Assembly: GCA_003210775.1 (NCBI GenBank)
Contig: QCUI01000002.1
Location: 57,522 to 121,521, forward strand
Reading direction: 5' to 3'
Length of the DNA: 64,000 nt
From: Synechococcus sp. AG-679-A04
GTDB taxonomy: Bacteria; Cyanobacteriota; Cyanobacteriia; PCC-6307; Cyanobiaceae
In this document: one piece after another, positions 9,361 through 18,331 of the stretch
Numbering within the stretch: position 1 is the stretch's first letter
Layout of the letters: every line of letters begins with the position of its first letter
Notes under the pieces: generated by a model
The model's input: only the letters and a program-made list of their open reading frames with translations
What the model was told of the DNA's origin: nothing
The model's database searches: none
Position numbers and translations under genes: made by a program

Positions 9361-10312
9361 GACAGGCCTCCAGGGCGGAAGAGTCGAGAACGACAGGCAG
9401 TGGATCTAATGAAGGTGGTTGACGCCTGCATGTCAGTCCTGCGAGAACCGCAACGAGAAGACAAGCCACCAACTGATGAGCCACGGTCACTGCGGGCTGA
9501 GAAAGGCCAAGACGCAGCGTCGTGACACCAAGGCCGATCTGTGTGCCCACGAGCACAGGAGCCATCAGCAGAAGCGGCCACTGCTCTCGCCCCCAGCGCC
9601 CACTGAGCAGGGCCACCAGCACGAACAGCAGCACACAGAGAGCTGTCGGCGTTGCCGCGGCACGATGCCAGTACAGCCATTGACAGGACTGACCTGCCTC
9701 AAGACAGCGCTGAGAGGCCCAGGACGTGGCCATGCCTGCACCTAAGAGGCACTGGCCAGAAACCGCCAGCACACTCAATGAGCCGAAAACCGTCCACCAG
9801 CGAGGGGCAGCAATGGACTTGGGGTGTGCCAGAAGAGTCTGGGTCAGACCACTGACCGTGATCACTAGCGTGAGAGCCAAGGCCAGATGAGCTGTGACAA
9901 CCCCGGAAGGCAACAGATTCAACACCGTGAGCGCGCCAAGGCCTCCTTGCAGAGCAACCATCAGCACCAGAAGCGCACTGAGGGGTAGCAGCCAAATAGG
10001 CAGCTCACGGCGATACCACCAAACGACCGCCATCTGCACCAGAAGTGCCACACCGACCACAAAGGCGTCGAGTCTGTGAAACCACTCGAGGAAGACCTGG
10101 ACGTTCATCTGACGACCAGGCAGCAAGCTGCCGTAACAAAGAGGCCAATCAGGACAGGCAAGGCCTGCCTGCATGACCCTCGTCGCTCCTCCGATCACCA
10201 CTAGAGCAACGAGAGCCACCACAAGATGGGCAGCCAACTGAGCTAGCCGGAGACGAATCGGATTAAGAGTCGAAGCAGTCAACGCAAACTCCGAATGGAG
10301 ATGGTGATCCAC
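9353..10312 (-). CDS. ctaA: CtaA, heme A synthase (COX15)
   Basis: The 319-residue membrane protein matches COX15/CtaA: it has [19 protein letters not shown] (Cys pair in the first external loop), the heme-ligand EWFHRLDA helix, and later [18 protein letters not shown] and VTVAHQLVA His-containing helices. It oxidises the C8 methyl of heme O to heme A. It is the first gene of a leftward ctaA-ctaB unit, divergent from ctaC with about 200 bp between them that must hold both promoters. Confidence 0.94.
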   Translation of the reverse strand: MDHHLHSEFALTASTLNPIRLRLAQLAAHLVVALVALVVIGGATRVMQAGLACPDWPLCYGSLLPGRQMNVQVFLEWFHRLDAFVVGVALLVQMAVVWWYRRELPIWLLPLSALLVLMVALQGGLGALTVLNLLPSGVVTAHLALALTLVITVSGLTQTLLAHPKSIAAPRWWTVFGSLSVLAVSGQCLLGAGMATSWASQRCLEAGQSCQWLYWHRAAATPTALCVLLFVLVALLSGRWGREQWPLLLMAPVLVGTQIGLGVTTLRLGLSQPAVTVAHQLVACLLVAVLAGLTCRRQPPSLDPLPVVLDSSALEACHG

Positions 10313-10512
10313 GGAACGTAGCCGTCTGAATCAGAACGGCACGATGTGTGGCCGACTGCAACATCTTCAATCTCAGACTTGATGCGACTTTGCTGACAAG
10401 AGAGCCCTTGCACTCAGAAAAGCCGAAGGATTTTCAGGCTTGCTTAACAATCAACGCGTGGTGATTATTAACCAACCTCCATAGCCTGAAGAAACACAAG
10501 TTGAGGTCCGGG
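10313..10512. promoter_or_regulatory. Divergent promoter region between ctaA and ctaC
   Basis: This 200-bp gap separates the leftward ctaA-ctaB genes from the rightward ctaCDE operon and must carry promoters for both. It is more AT-rich than the surrounding genes, notably around 10425-10475, where TTGCTTAACAATC and GTGATTATTAACC occur. I cannot assign exact -35/-10 boxes or a regulator site. Confidence 0.4.
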
Positions 10513-11337
10513 GTGCCCATCCCCTCAGCAATTCTCACCCTGGTCTTAGGGATGCTCCTCGTGCTCGGGGGGCTTTGGATTGGCCAGAACATCAACCTTC
10601 TTCCAGTTGATGCCAGTGCCAATGCGCCGATTTACGACGAACTGTTTCGCGTTTTGTTCAGCATCGGCACAATCCTTTTCATAGGAATAGTCGGATTAAT
10701 TCTTTTCAGCCTTGTACGTTTCCGTCGTCGCCCCGGAGAACTCGGAGATGGATTGGCTATGGAGGGCAACCTTCCACTCGAAGTGTTCTGGACTGCAGTG
10801 CCGGCAATCGTCGTTCTCTTCGTTGGGCTTTACAGCTACGACATCTACGAACGCATGGGCGGCATGGTTCCACTCGGTCATGGCAACCACGGTTCGGAGA
10901 CGGTGGCTGATCAGCGCGTCTGGGGTGGCATCGGCTCAACGCAGGATTCCCAGACAGCAACGACGACAGGAATCCCGCCATTGCCCATCGAGGTGACAGC
11001 GATGCAATTCGCATTCCTCTTCCATTACCCGGACGGGGACTTCATCTCCGGAGAAATGCATGTACCTGTCGACCGACCGGTATCACTGCGGATGGAAGCC
11101 AAGGACGTGATTCATGCCTTCTGGATTCCTGAATTCCGTCTGAAGCAGGACGTGATCCCCGGGCAACCGACGGTTCTCGACTTCACCCCGACCCGAACGG
11201 GGACTTACTCGATCGTTTGCGCTGAGCTCTGCGGTCCATATCACGGGGGCATGCGTTCGAGCGTCGTGGTCGACAGCACCGACGACTTCGACACCTGGCT
11301 CCAGTCCAACCGAAAGCTCCCCGTTGCTGAAGCATGA
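10513..11337 (+). CDS. ctaC: CtaC, cytochrome c oxidase subunit II
   Basis: Subunit II has two N-terminal transmembrane helices and a soluble CuA domain. The CuA ligands are visible: the upstream His in VIHAFWIPEFRLKQD, then CAELCGPYHGGM with the two Cys, His and Met. It accepts electrons from cytochrome c or plastocyanin. The GTG at 10513 (MPIPSAI) has GAGG six nt upstream; a TTG at 10501 would add four residues. It overlaps ctaD by ATGA. An insert of about 40 residues (GHGNHGSETV...) precedes the cupredoxin fold. Confidence 0.94.
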   Translation: MPIPSAILTLVLGMLLVLGGLWIGQNINLLPVDASANAPIYDELFRVLFSIGTILFIGIVGLILFSLVRFRRRPGELGDGLAMEGNLPLEVFWTAVPAIVVLFVGLYSYDIYERMGGMVPLGHGNHGSETVADQRVWGGIGSTQDSQTATTTGIPPLPIEVTAMQFAFLFHYPDGDFISGEMHVPVDRPVSLRMEAKDVIHAFWIPEFRLKQDVIPGQPTVLDFTPTRTGTYSIVCAELCGPYHGGMRSSVVVDSTDDFDTWLQSNRKLPVAEA

Positions 11338-13004
11338 CGATCACAGCTCCCCAGAAAACAGCGCCAGCGTTACCTCCTCTTCAGCCGACAGGATGGCTTC
11401 GCTATCTGAGCTTCAGTGTCGACCACAAGGTGATCGGCCTTCAGTATCTCATTTGCGGATTTGCCTTCTATCTGATCGGTGGCGCGATGGCGGGCGCGAT
11501 CCGGACAGAACTGCTGAGTCCGGTTTCAGACTTCATGGCCAGGGATGTTTACAACCAGATCCTCACCCTGCACGGGACCGTGATGATCTTTCTCTGGATC
11601 GTCCCAGTGGTCAACGGAGCCTTCGGCAATTATCTGATTCCCTTCTATGTGGGAGCCAGGGATATGGCCTATCCCAGACTAAATGCAGTTGCGTTTTGGC
11701 TCATTCCTCCTGCAGGACTGATGCTCATCAGTAGTTATTTCATCACGGGTGCTGCTCAGTCGGGCTGGACAGCTTATCCACCACTCAGCATCACAACACC
11801 TGCTACCGGTCAGATCATCTGGATTCTGAGTGTTCTTCTTCTGGGCGGTAGTTCAATCTTCGGCGGCATTAATTTCATCGCAACAATCCTCAAGCTTCGT
11901 CGCCCTGGACTGAAGCTGATGCAGCTTCCGATGTACTGCTGGGCGATGCTTGGCACCAGCATTCTCGTGGTTCTATCCACTCCAGTTCTTGCAGGAACAC
12001 TCATCATGCTGAGCTTCGACATAGTTGCTCACACTGGTTTTTTCAATCCTGGCATGGGAGGCAATGTTGTTGTTTACCAACACCTTTTCTGGTTCTACTC
12101 TCACCCAGCTGTTTACATCATGGTGCTGCCTGCCTTTGGTTTGGTGAGTGAAATTCTTCCGGTTCACTGCAGAAAACCACTGTTCGGGTACACAACAATG
12201 GTGTATTCGATCATGGCCATCGTTGTTCTTGGATTGGTGGTGTGGGCTCATCACATGTTCACCAGTGGCACTCCACCCTGGATGCGTCTGTTCTTCACCA
12301 TTGCGACAGCCTTCATCGCGGTTCCGACCGGAATCAAATTCTTCAACTGGCTGGCAACACTCTGGGGAGGTCGAATCAGTCTGAACAGTGCTGTGCTGTT
12401 TTCTTGTGGCTTCATTGTGAACTTCGTGCTCGGGGGAATCACTGGTGTTGCCCTCGCACAGGTTCCATTTGACGTTCACGTTCACGACACCTACTTCGTT
12501 GTTGCCCATTTCCACTACATCGTCTACGGAGGCTCGGTGTTTGTGATTTTTGCTTCGATCTATCACTGGTACCCCAAAATCATCGGACGCATGCTCGATG
12601 AGCATCTCGGGCGCTTGCATTTCCTGCTGACCTTCATTGGCTTCAACCTCTGCTTTGCTCCCCAGCACTGGCTTGGCTTGAACGGCATGCCACGACGGGT
12701 TGCCGAATACGACCCGCAGTTTGAGCTCGTTAATCAGATCAGCAGCGCAGGAGCACTGCTGATGGCCATCAGCACCCTTCCTTTTCTCTGGAATGTGATC
12801 GCCAGTGCCTTTTACGGCGCCATCGCAGGTGACAACCCATGGAGAGCACTGACTCCTGAGTGGCTGACGTCATCGCCACCACCGGTTGAGAACTGGAAAG
12901 GAGACCCCCCTCTGGTGACCCATCCCTACGGCTACGGCACCCCTGGAGACGAAATCGATCTGAACTCCGCCAGCGGCAGCGATCTTTGGAGAAGCGGTCA
13001 ATGA
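11334..13004 (+). CDS. ctaD: CtaD, cytochrome c oxidase subunit I
   Basis: The 556-residue subunit I has twelve predicted helices and all heme/Cu signatures: heme a ligand in TLHGTVMIFLW, the CuB/Tyr crosslink region WFYSHPAVYIMVLP, the HHMF pair, and heme a3/a ligands in DTYFVVAHFHYIVYGG. It is the catalytic oxygen-reducing subunit of the aa3-type oxidase in the thylakoid or cytoplasmic membrane. It is coupled to ctaC and ctaE by 4-bp overlaps. Confidence 0.97.
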   Translation: MTITAPQKTAPALPPLQPTGWLRYLSFSVDHKVIGLQYLICGFAFYLIGGAMAGAIRTELLSPVSDFMARDVYNQILTLHGTVMIFLWIVPVVNGAFGNYLIPFYVGARDMAYPRLNAVAFWLIPPAGLMLISSYFITGAAQSGWTAYPPLSITTPATGQIIWILSVLLLGGSSIFGGINFIATILKLRRPGLKLMQLPMYCWAMLGTSILVVLSTPVLAGTLIMLSFDIVAHTGFFNPGMGGNVVVYQHLFWFYSHPAVYIMVLPAFGLVSEILPVHCRKPLFGYTTMVYSIMAIVVLGLVVWAHHMFTSGTPPWMRLFFTIATAFIAVPTGIKFFNWLATLWGGRISLNSAVLFSCGFIVNFVLGGITGVALAQVPFDVHVHDTYFVVAHFHYIVYGGSVFVIFASIYHWYPKIIGRMLDEHLGRLHFLLTFIGFNLCFAPQHWLGLNGMPRRVAEYDPQFELVNQISSAGALLMAISTLPFLWNVIASAFYGAIAGDNPWRALTPEWLTSSPPPVENWKGDPPLVTHPYGYGTPGDEIDLNSASGSDLWRSGQ

Positions 13005-13615
13005 CATCACTCACACCTCAAAACGCTCAGCTCGATCACGTGGATGATCACGACGAAGACCACGGGTCTGAACACCCGGATCACCGCATGTTTGGCTTGG
13101 CCACCTTCTTGGTGGCTGACGCCATGACGTTCGCCGGGTTCTTCGCTGCCTATCTCACCTTTAAGGCGGTGAATCCGTTGATGCCAGGCGCGATCTATGA
13201 GCTTGAACTGCCTCTGCCAACGCTCAACACCATTTTGCTATTGGTAAGCAGCGCAACCTTTCACCGCGCTGGCGTGAACCTGCGCAAACAGCAGAACGAA
13301 CGCTGCCGGCTCTGGCTGATGCTGACCGCAATGCTCGGCCTGGCCTTTCTCGCCAGCCAGATGGTGGAGTACTTCACCTTGCCCTTCGGCCTCGCCGACA
13401 ATCTCTACGCCAGCACCTTTTATGCCCTCACGGGCTTCCATGGGCTACACGTGACCCTGGGGACACTGATGATTCTGATTGTGTGGTGGCAATGCCGCAC
13501 ACCTTCAGGTCGTATCAGCGCGAACAATCATTTCCCGCTAGAGGCAGCCGAGCTCTACTGGCATTTCGTGGATGGAATCTGGGTCATTCTGTTTGTGATT
13601 CTGTACCTGATCTGA
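13001..13615 (+). CDS. ctaE: CtaE, cytochrome c oxidase subunit III
   Basis: This 204-residue protein is the short, five-helix bacterial subunit III. It carries FLVADAMTFAGFFAAYL, GFHGLHVTLG and the terminal YWHFVDGIWVILFVILYL, all typical. It stabilises subunit I and may aid proton uptake. The start ATG at 13001 overlaps the ctaD stop (ATGA). The N-terminus is rich in Asp and His (LDHVDDHDEDHGSEHPDH), perhaps a metal-binding tail, which is not a general family trait. Confidence 0.95.
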   Translation: MTSLTPQNAQLDHVDDHDEDHGSEHPDHRMFGLATFLVADAMTFAGFFAAYLTFKAVNPLMPGAIYELELPLPTLNTILLLVSSATFHRAGVNLRKQQNERCRLWLMLTAMLGLAFLASQMVEYFTLPFGLADNLYASTFYALTGFHGLHVTLGTLMILIVWWQCRTPSGRISANNHFPLEAAELYWHFVDGIWVILFVILYLI

Positions 13616-13710
13616 CGAGCATCGAGATTGAATCAAGTGACAGAACTTCGACGAAATTATTGCCCAGGTTGCAATCTGGAGTCACAATTGATGTGTCTTT
13701 TCCGATAAAC

Positions 13711-14067
13711 ATGCTGGTTGGAGAGGAATTACTGAACAAGGCGCGTGCTCTCGGCAACCGCCCTGAAGATGAGATCGCCCGGGGCTGCGGTTACGTCGGT
13801 CCGAGTGGCCGCCTCATGCGCAAAAGTTTTTACAGAGCCCTGGTGGAAGCCAAGGGTTACACACTTCCCTCCAACAACGGCGGTTCAGGAGGAGGTAGCC
13901 GAGGACGTCAGGCCGAATTCCGCACACGCGTTCATGGCAACGGCAACCTGCTGATCGGCCACGCTTACACCAAACGCCTTGATCTTGTTCCTGGCCAAGA
14001 ATTCAAGATTGAACTGAACAAGGATTCCGGCACGATCACGCTTCTGCCTCTCGCCGGGTCCACCTGA
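13711..14067 (+). CDS. Cyanobacterial AbrB-family transcriptional regulator
   Basis: The 118-residue protein matches the cyanobacterial AbrB group: an N-terminal LVGEELLNKARALGNRPEDE/ARGCGYVG block and a C-terminal AbrB-like swapped-hairpin DNA-binding region ending KIELNKDSGTITLLPL. These proteins act as global regulators of carbon/nitrogen balance in other cyanobacteria. The ATG at 13711 was chosen; in-frame coding continues upstream but crosses ctaE and shows no family sequence. A clear terminator follows. Confidence 0.85.
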   Translation: MLVGEELLNKARALGNRPEDEIARGCGYVGPSGRLMRKSFYRALVEAKGYTLPSNNGGSGGGSRGRQAEFRTRVHGNGNLLIGHAYTKRLDLVPGQEFKIELNKDSGTITLLPLAGST

Positions 14068-14104
14068 CTCAATGATCAGGGCATCGACCAAGGCAGCCGT
14101 TTAG

Positions 14105-14139
14105 CCAAGGAGACAGCTGTCAGCTGCTCCTTGGTTTTT
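14105..14139 (+). terminator. Rho-independent terminator after abrB
   Basis: CCAAGGAG and CTCCTTGG form an 8-bp stem around an inner CAGCTG-containing loop, followed by TTTTT. It closes the abrB transcript and, being roughly symmetric, may also serve the leftward HdeD-like gene. Confidence 0.8.
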
Positions 14140-14183
14140 GCATCAGCCTGTTGTTTCAGGCTGAGTGGTTCAAGCTGAGTGGT

Positions 14184-14774
14184 TCAAGCGATGGCAGGAG
14201 GATCCTGGCCGTCATTGATCGAAGAGCTGAACGCAATCAGTTCGATTCCACTGAACAAGAAGCTGATGCCTACAAGCGTTCCGAGGACCCAGAGCAGGCC
14301 CCAGAACTTGAGGGTGACGATCAGCAGGCCAAGAATGAAGGTGATCACACCATTGGCGATGGCCCACCCAGCACCGGGCTGACCGCTGTTGGCCAGTCCG
14401 TTGAAGAAGGCCACAACACCCTCCACGATGAAGACGATGCCGATAGCCAAGGCGAACGCGACAACCTGCTCAGCGGCTTCACCGGGATCACGGAAGTTAG
14501 CGATCATCGAGCCGCCGGCCACGAGGAACAGCGTGGACACAACCAAACGCCAGAAGCAGATCCAGCGACCCATCCGGCGGGAACGAGCCAGGTTGCTGAT
14601 CCAGCCGACTACACCGCCGACGAGAAACAGCACGGCAATCACGCCTGTGGTCCAGAACGAAGCGATGACAGGGAAAATCAGGGCCAGAACGCCCAAGACA
14701 ATCAGAAGAATGCCCTCTGCGATCGAGAAGGCTTTGAAGGTGCCCAGGGATTCGGAGCGGTCCTCGGAATTCAT
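14184..14774 (-). CDS. HdeD family (DUF308) membrane protein
   Basis: The 196-residue protein has six hydrophobic segments arranged as three repeated pairs, with the DUF308 hallmarks FSIAEGILLIVLGVLALIFP and later GIVFIVEGVVAFFNGL and GVITFILGLLIV. In E. coli HdeD is linked to acid resistance; in cyanobacteria the role is unknown. The start MNSEDRSES was preferred because everything upstream overlaps ribE on the same strand. A 14-bp tandem duplication lies just past the stop. Confidence 0.8.
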   Translation of the reverse strand: MNSEDRSESLGTFKAFSIAEGILLIVLGVLALIFPVIASFWTTGVIAVLFLVGGVVGWISNLARSRRMGRWICFWRLVVSTLFLVAGGSMIANFRDPGEAAEQVVAFALAIGIVFIVEGVVAFFNGLANSGQPGAGWAIANGVITFILGLLIVTLKFWGLLWVLGTLVGISFLFSGIELIAFSSSINDGQDPPAIA

Positions 14775-14847
14775 GAACAGTTCAGAGTGAACAACATCCG
14801 AACGGTATTGAGACCTCTGAAATCCCGCCATGGTTTGTGGACGCCGC

Positions 14848-15495
14848 TCAGCCCCAGCCGTGCTCTGCAAGCCAGGCGGCACTAATCGGTGGTGTTCCGT
14901 CCTTGGGGCCACTGGCAGCGATAAGCCGCTCCGTATATCGAGCCAGCAGATCGATCTCGAGGTTGACCTCATCGGCGACCTGCAGATCACGAAGGGCTGT
15001 GACCGACCACGTATGCGGAATCACAGCGAGCCAGAACCGCGCCCCGGCATCAGCGCAACCCGCCACTGTGAGGCTGATGCCATTCACCGCAACACTGGCC
15101 TTGTCGCAGATGTAGCGGCCGAAGTCCGCATCCCGCCAGCGCAGTTCGAGATGCCATGACTGGGGCAGAGACTCCACGGCGACCACCTCACCGATGCCGT
15201 CCACATGGCCGCTCACAAGATGTCCTCCCAGGCGGTCAGACAGACGAAGAGCCGGTTCGAGGTTCACAGATCCTCCTCCGGCGGCCTTCGCCCCGAGGGT
15301 GGTGCGCTGAAGCGTCTCCTCACTCACATCCGCCAGAAAGCCGTCACCCACCAGTGACGCCACTGTGAGGCAAACACCGTCCACGGCGACGCTGTCACCA
15401 AGGTGAAGTGGAGCGAAAGCACTGCAGCCGTCAACGAGCAGAGCGCGGCCGCGTCGTTCGACCTGACCAACCGCCTGAACCAACCCCGTGAACAT
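14848..15495 (-). CDS. ribE: Riboflavin synthase, alpha chain
   Basis: The protein is 215 residues and shows the internal duplication of riboflavin synthase. Each half has a MFTG-like start and an SVAVDGVCLTV / SVAVNGISLTV motif. The N-terminal MFTGLVQAVG is the strict family start. It dismutates two 6,7-dimethyl-8-ribityllumazine molecules to riboflavin. Its ATG at 15495 faces the divergent DUF151 gene with only about 56 bp between the starts. Confidence 0.96.
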   Translation of the reverse strand: MFTGLVQAVGQVERRGRALLVDGCSAFAPLHLGDSVAVDGVCLTVASLVGDGFLADVSEETLQRTTLGAKAAGGGSVNLEPALRLSDRLGGHLVSGHVDGIGEVVAVESLPQSWHLELRWRDADFGRYICDKASVAVNGISLTVAGCADAGARFWLAVIPHTWSVTALRDLQVADEVNLEIDLLARYTERLIAASGPKDGTPPISAAWLAEHGWG

Positions 15496-15551
15496 TGCCC
15501 ATCTCCATCCCCTCTACACTGGTCATAATCGAGATAGCGGCGGAGCCGTAC

Positions 15552-16169
15552 TTGATTGAGATGAGCGTGGCGGGAATCGCCCTGGATGCCAGCAGCCGCA
15601 GTCCAATTGTGCTGCTGCGGGACCCATCGCGAAGTCGCCAGGTGCCGATCTGGATTGATCAGGCTCAGGCGCACAACATCATGGCCGGCCTCAATGGCAC
15701 GCCTCAGCCAAGGCCCCTCAGCCATGACCTGATGGCTGCATTGCTGGACGCAGGGGGATTGCAGCTGGAGCGCGTGATCATTCATGCGATCGAAGACAGC
15801 ACCTTCAGGGCCGTACTGCGCCTTCGTGACAGTGACCTCGAGAGTGACCTCGAGAGCTACAGCGACACCGTGACTGCCGAAGCGGATGCGGTTGAGACTG
15901 CTGTCGACGGGGATGACAACCTCCTGGAGATTGATGCACGCCCCAGTGATGCGATCGCACTGGCGATCCGAACAGGCAGCAGCATCTGGATGCTTGAGGA
16001 GGTCGTTGCGGAAGCCTCGATTGCTGTAGATGCCGAAGCGGATGCAGAAGATCGAGATGAATTCCGTCGCTTCCTGGACGGGATCAGTCCCGCCGCCCTT
16101 GGACGACACCTGGAATCGCGGCAGCCTGGGGATCCCAGGGACGCCCAAGGCGACAGCCCGGCCCCTTGA
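15552..16169 (+). CDS. DUF151 (bifunctional nuclease-like) protein
   Basis: The product is about 205 residues with the DUF151 core: VAGIALDASSRSPIVLLRDPS..., PIWIDQAQAHNI, TRPLSHDLM-like and LEIDARPSDAIALAIR. Family members have nuclease activity in plants, and many are uncharacterised. The start could be the TTG at 15552 (MIEMSVAG, as in many relatives) or the ATG at 15561. A tandem 12-bp duplication encodes SDLESDLE in the middle of the protein. The stop overlaps the next start (TTGA). Confidence 0.82.
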   Translation: MIEMSVAGIALDASSRSPIVLLRDPSRSRQVPIWIDQAQAHNIMAGLNGTPQPRPLSHDLMAALLDAGGLQLERVIIHAIEDSTFRAVLRLRDSDLESDLESYSDTVTAEADAVETAVDGDDNLLEIDARPSDAIALAIRTGSSIWMLEEVVAEASIAVDAEADAEDRDEFRRFLDGISPAALGRHLESRQPGDPRDAQGDSPAP

Positions 16170-17323
16170 GCAGCACACTCCCCCGTCCTGTTCTGCGTCG
16201 CTCATTCGGCGACGGAGCCGATGTGAGCCTGTTCACGCTCGGCACCATGCGCGCCGTCCAGTCTCCGCATCAGATGCTGGAGGTGTTACGCGCAGGTCTT
16301 GCGGCTGGCATCAACCACCTTGAGACTGCACCTGCCTATGGGCCGGCTGAAGCCTTTCTGGGCAAGGCCTTGGCACAGCTGAACAAAGAAGGTGCAGCAC
16401 CGGCCGCCGGTGGCTGGATGATCACCAGCAAGCTGCTTCCCGGGCAGAGTTTTCTCTCTGGGCGTGAGGCTCTGGAGGCCAGCCTCAGCAGACTTGGAAT
16501 CGACACGCTGGACAATTTGGCCATTCATGGCCTGAACCTGGACAGCCATCTCGACTGGGCGCTCACCGGCGAAGGAGCCAAGCTGATCGACTGGGCCCTC
16601 GCAAGCGGCAAGGTCCGCCAGGTGGGCTTCAGCAGCCACGGGTCCAATGCCCTGATCGAGCGTGCAATCGCCAGTGGCCGCTTCAGGTTCTGTTGCCTGC
16701 ATCTGCATCTGTTGGACCCCACGCGCATGCCACTGGCACAGCAGGCCCTGGAGCGATCCATGGGCGTGCTTGCGATTTCTCCCGCTGACAAGGGTGGTCG
16801 ACTGCAGGCCCCCAGTGAACTGCTGAAAGCTGACTGCAGTCCCTTCCAGCCTTTGCAGCTGGCCTATCGCTTTCTGCTTGCGGCTGGCGTCAGCACACTC
16901 ACTGTGGGAGCCCAGAGCGCCGCAGACCTCAAACTGGCTCGATCGCTCGCAGCCAGCGACGGTCCATTGGATCTGGAGGAGAAAAGGGTTCTCGCTCACC
17001 TTGAGCAGCAGCGTGAGAGTCGGCTGGGGCATGAGCTCTGCGGCCAGTGCCGTGCCTGCCTGCCATGTCCCAACGAAGTACCGATCCCAGAGCTGCTGAG
17101 ATTGCGCAATCTTGCCCATGGCCATGACCTGATGGAATTCGCCGGAGAGCGCTACAACCTGATTGGCCGGGCCGGACACTGGTGGGAAACAGTCGATGCG
17201 AGCCAATGCGACCGCTGCGGTGACTGCCTGCCACGCTGCCCTCACCAGCTGCCGATCCCAGAGCTGCTGGCCGAGACCCATCGACTTCTGGCAGCGGCGC
17301 CGCGACGGCGGTTATGGGGCTGA
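16166..17323 (+). CDS. Aldo/keto reductase with C-terminal 4Fe-4S cysteine motifs
   Basis: The 385-residue protein has an aldo/keto reductase barrel (VSLFTLGTMR, GINHLETAPAYG, DTLDNLAIHGLN, VRQVGFSSHG). It then has a C-terminal domain with two cysteine clusters, CGQCRACLPCPNEVPIP and CDRCGDCLPRCPHQLPIP, resembling a two-cluster ferredoxin. The DxxxY/K/H-type catalytic set of AKRs is only partly evident (Tyr of PAYG and the His of IHGL). Redox substrate unknown. TTG start overlapping the upstream TGA. Confidence 0.85.
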   Translation: MSSTLPRPVLRRSFGDGADVSLFTLGTMRAVQSPHQMLEVLRAGLAAGINHLETAPAYGPAEAFLGKALAQLNKEGAAPAAGGWMITSKLLPGQSFLSGREALEASLSRLGIDTLDNLAIHGLNLDSHLDWALTGEGAKLIDWALASGKVRQVGFSSHGSNALIERAIASGRFRFCCLHLHLLDPTRMPLAQQALERSMGVLAISPADKGGRLQAPSELLKADCSPFQPLQLAYRFLLAAGVSTLTVGAQSAADLKLARSLAASDGPLDLEEKRVLAHLEQQRESRLGHELCGQCRACLPCPNEVPIPELLRLRNLAHGHDLMEFAGERYNLIGRAGHWWETVDASQCDRCGDCLPRCPHQLPIPELLAETHRLLAAAPRRRLWG

Positions 17324-18322
17324 CGCCTTCCAGAGCTGCTGCAAACGTTGCTGCTCGGCAGCATCGGGTGGCAACAACATCCAGCTCTGCGCCCAGACCG
17401 ATTCCTGCGGAAGCACAAGAGGGCGTAGTCGGAGGGGAATCCGACCCACCGCTCCGACAAGCTCATCCCTGGGCAGCGGCGGAATCCAGCCCTGAGCTAA
17501 CAATCGAGACAGCAAAGGTTGCTTCCAGGCCTTCAGCACCCAGTCCTGGGGGATGGGTTCAGCGGTCTGGGAAGGTCGAACCAGCAGCGTCCAGTGCAGT
17601 GGTGCACCCTGCTCAGGCAGCAAAGCAATGAGCCTGGGATCACGCTGGAGAGCCGCCATGCAGCGCTGCAGAGGCAGCACGGCACACCTGGCGTCTCCCT
17701 GCAGCAGCCAGTTCATTCCAAAACGGTCATCAAAACTGAGAGCCGCAGCACGCAAGCGACGCAGAGCATCACCACCACCCATCCTCTCGGCGAGTGAAAT
17801 CAGCAGCCTCGGACTGGAGGGCAGCAGCAGCTTGCCCTGCAATGCCGAGTCGAGCAGAGCGTCCCAGCCGGCATCCGGAGCAGGTGCATTCGTCCCATCA
17901 CGCCGGATCACCATGACCCACGGGCTGAAGGCCACCGGCAACAGCAGACTCCTCCAAACCGTGGAGGCCTCGTTGAGAAAGCGTTGTCCAAGAGGACCAA
18001 TCTTCGACTGAAGAGCATCAGCGGCGACCGCCTGCAACCGCTCAGGGCTGATCACCGACAACCAGCCGTCAGTCAGAGCCAGCATATCCGTTGGCAGCGG
18101 CCACGGACTCTCCAGAAGGGTCTCCTTTGAGAGCGCACCGAAACGCCAGGGTGCGGGCAGATCCCGACGCCAGATCGAGGGCAAACTTTCCGGTGCTGCA
18201 CGCAGCGTGGGGACCGATCCTCCCCGACTGCAGCCACTGAGCCCCGCCGCTGCTGACACAGCGGCGAACTGGAGAAACCGACGACGGTTCAACAATGGCG
18301 CCGGAACGACAACAGGCTTCAT
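17312..18322 (-). CDS. Tat-exported lipoprotein, extracellular solute-binding-like
   Basis: The 336-residue protein starts with a twin-arginine-type signal (NRRRFLQFAAVSAAAGLSGC) that ends in a lipobox Cys, so it is probably a folded, lipid-anchored periplasmic protein. The mature part resembles polyamine/iron-type periplasmic binding proteins (WDALLDSALQGKLLLPSSPRLL, then VLPLQRCMAALQ). No transporter permease is adjacent. It overlaps the aldo/keto reductase stop by 12 bp, convergent. Binding ligand unknown. Confidence 0.7.
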   Translation of the reverse strand: MKPVVVPAPLLNRRRFLQFAAVSAAAGLSGCSRGGSVPTLRAAPESLPSIWRRDLPAPWRFGALSKETLLESPWPLPTDMLALTDGWLSVISPERLQAVAADALQSKIGPLGQRFLNEASTVWRSLLLPVAFSPWVMVIRRDGTNAPAPDAGWDALLDSALQGKLLLPSSPRLLISLAERMGGGDALRRLRAAALSFDDRFGMNWLLQGDARCAVLPLQRCMAALQRDPRLIALLPEQGAPLHWTLLVRPSQTAEPIPQDWVLKAWKQPLLSRLLAQGWIPPLPRDELVGAVGRIPLRLRPLVLPQESVWAQSWMLLPPDAAEQQRLQQLWKASAP

Positions 18323-18331
18323 GATCCGAAC

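Noticed and set aside
12050..13004. Frameshift in ctaD suspected from overlapping frames.
   Set aside because: The 556-residue frame is continuous with all heme and copper ligands, so it is intact.
16286..17281. A 331-codon minus-strand frame under the aldo/keto reductase.
   Set aside because: It has no known motif, and the plus-strand reductase motifs are continuous.
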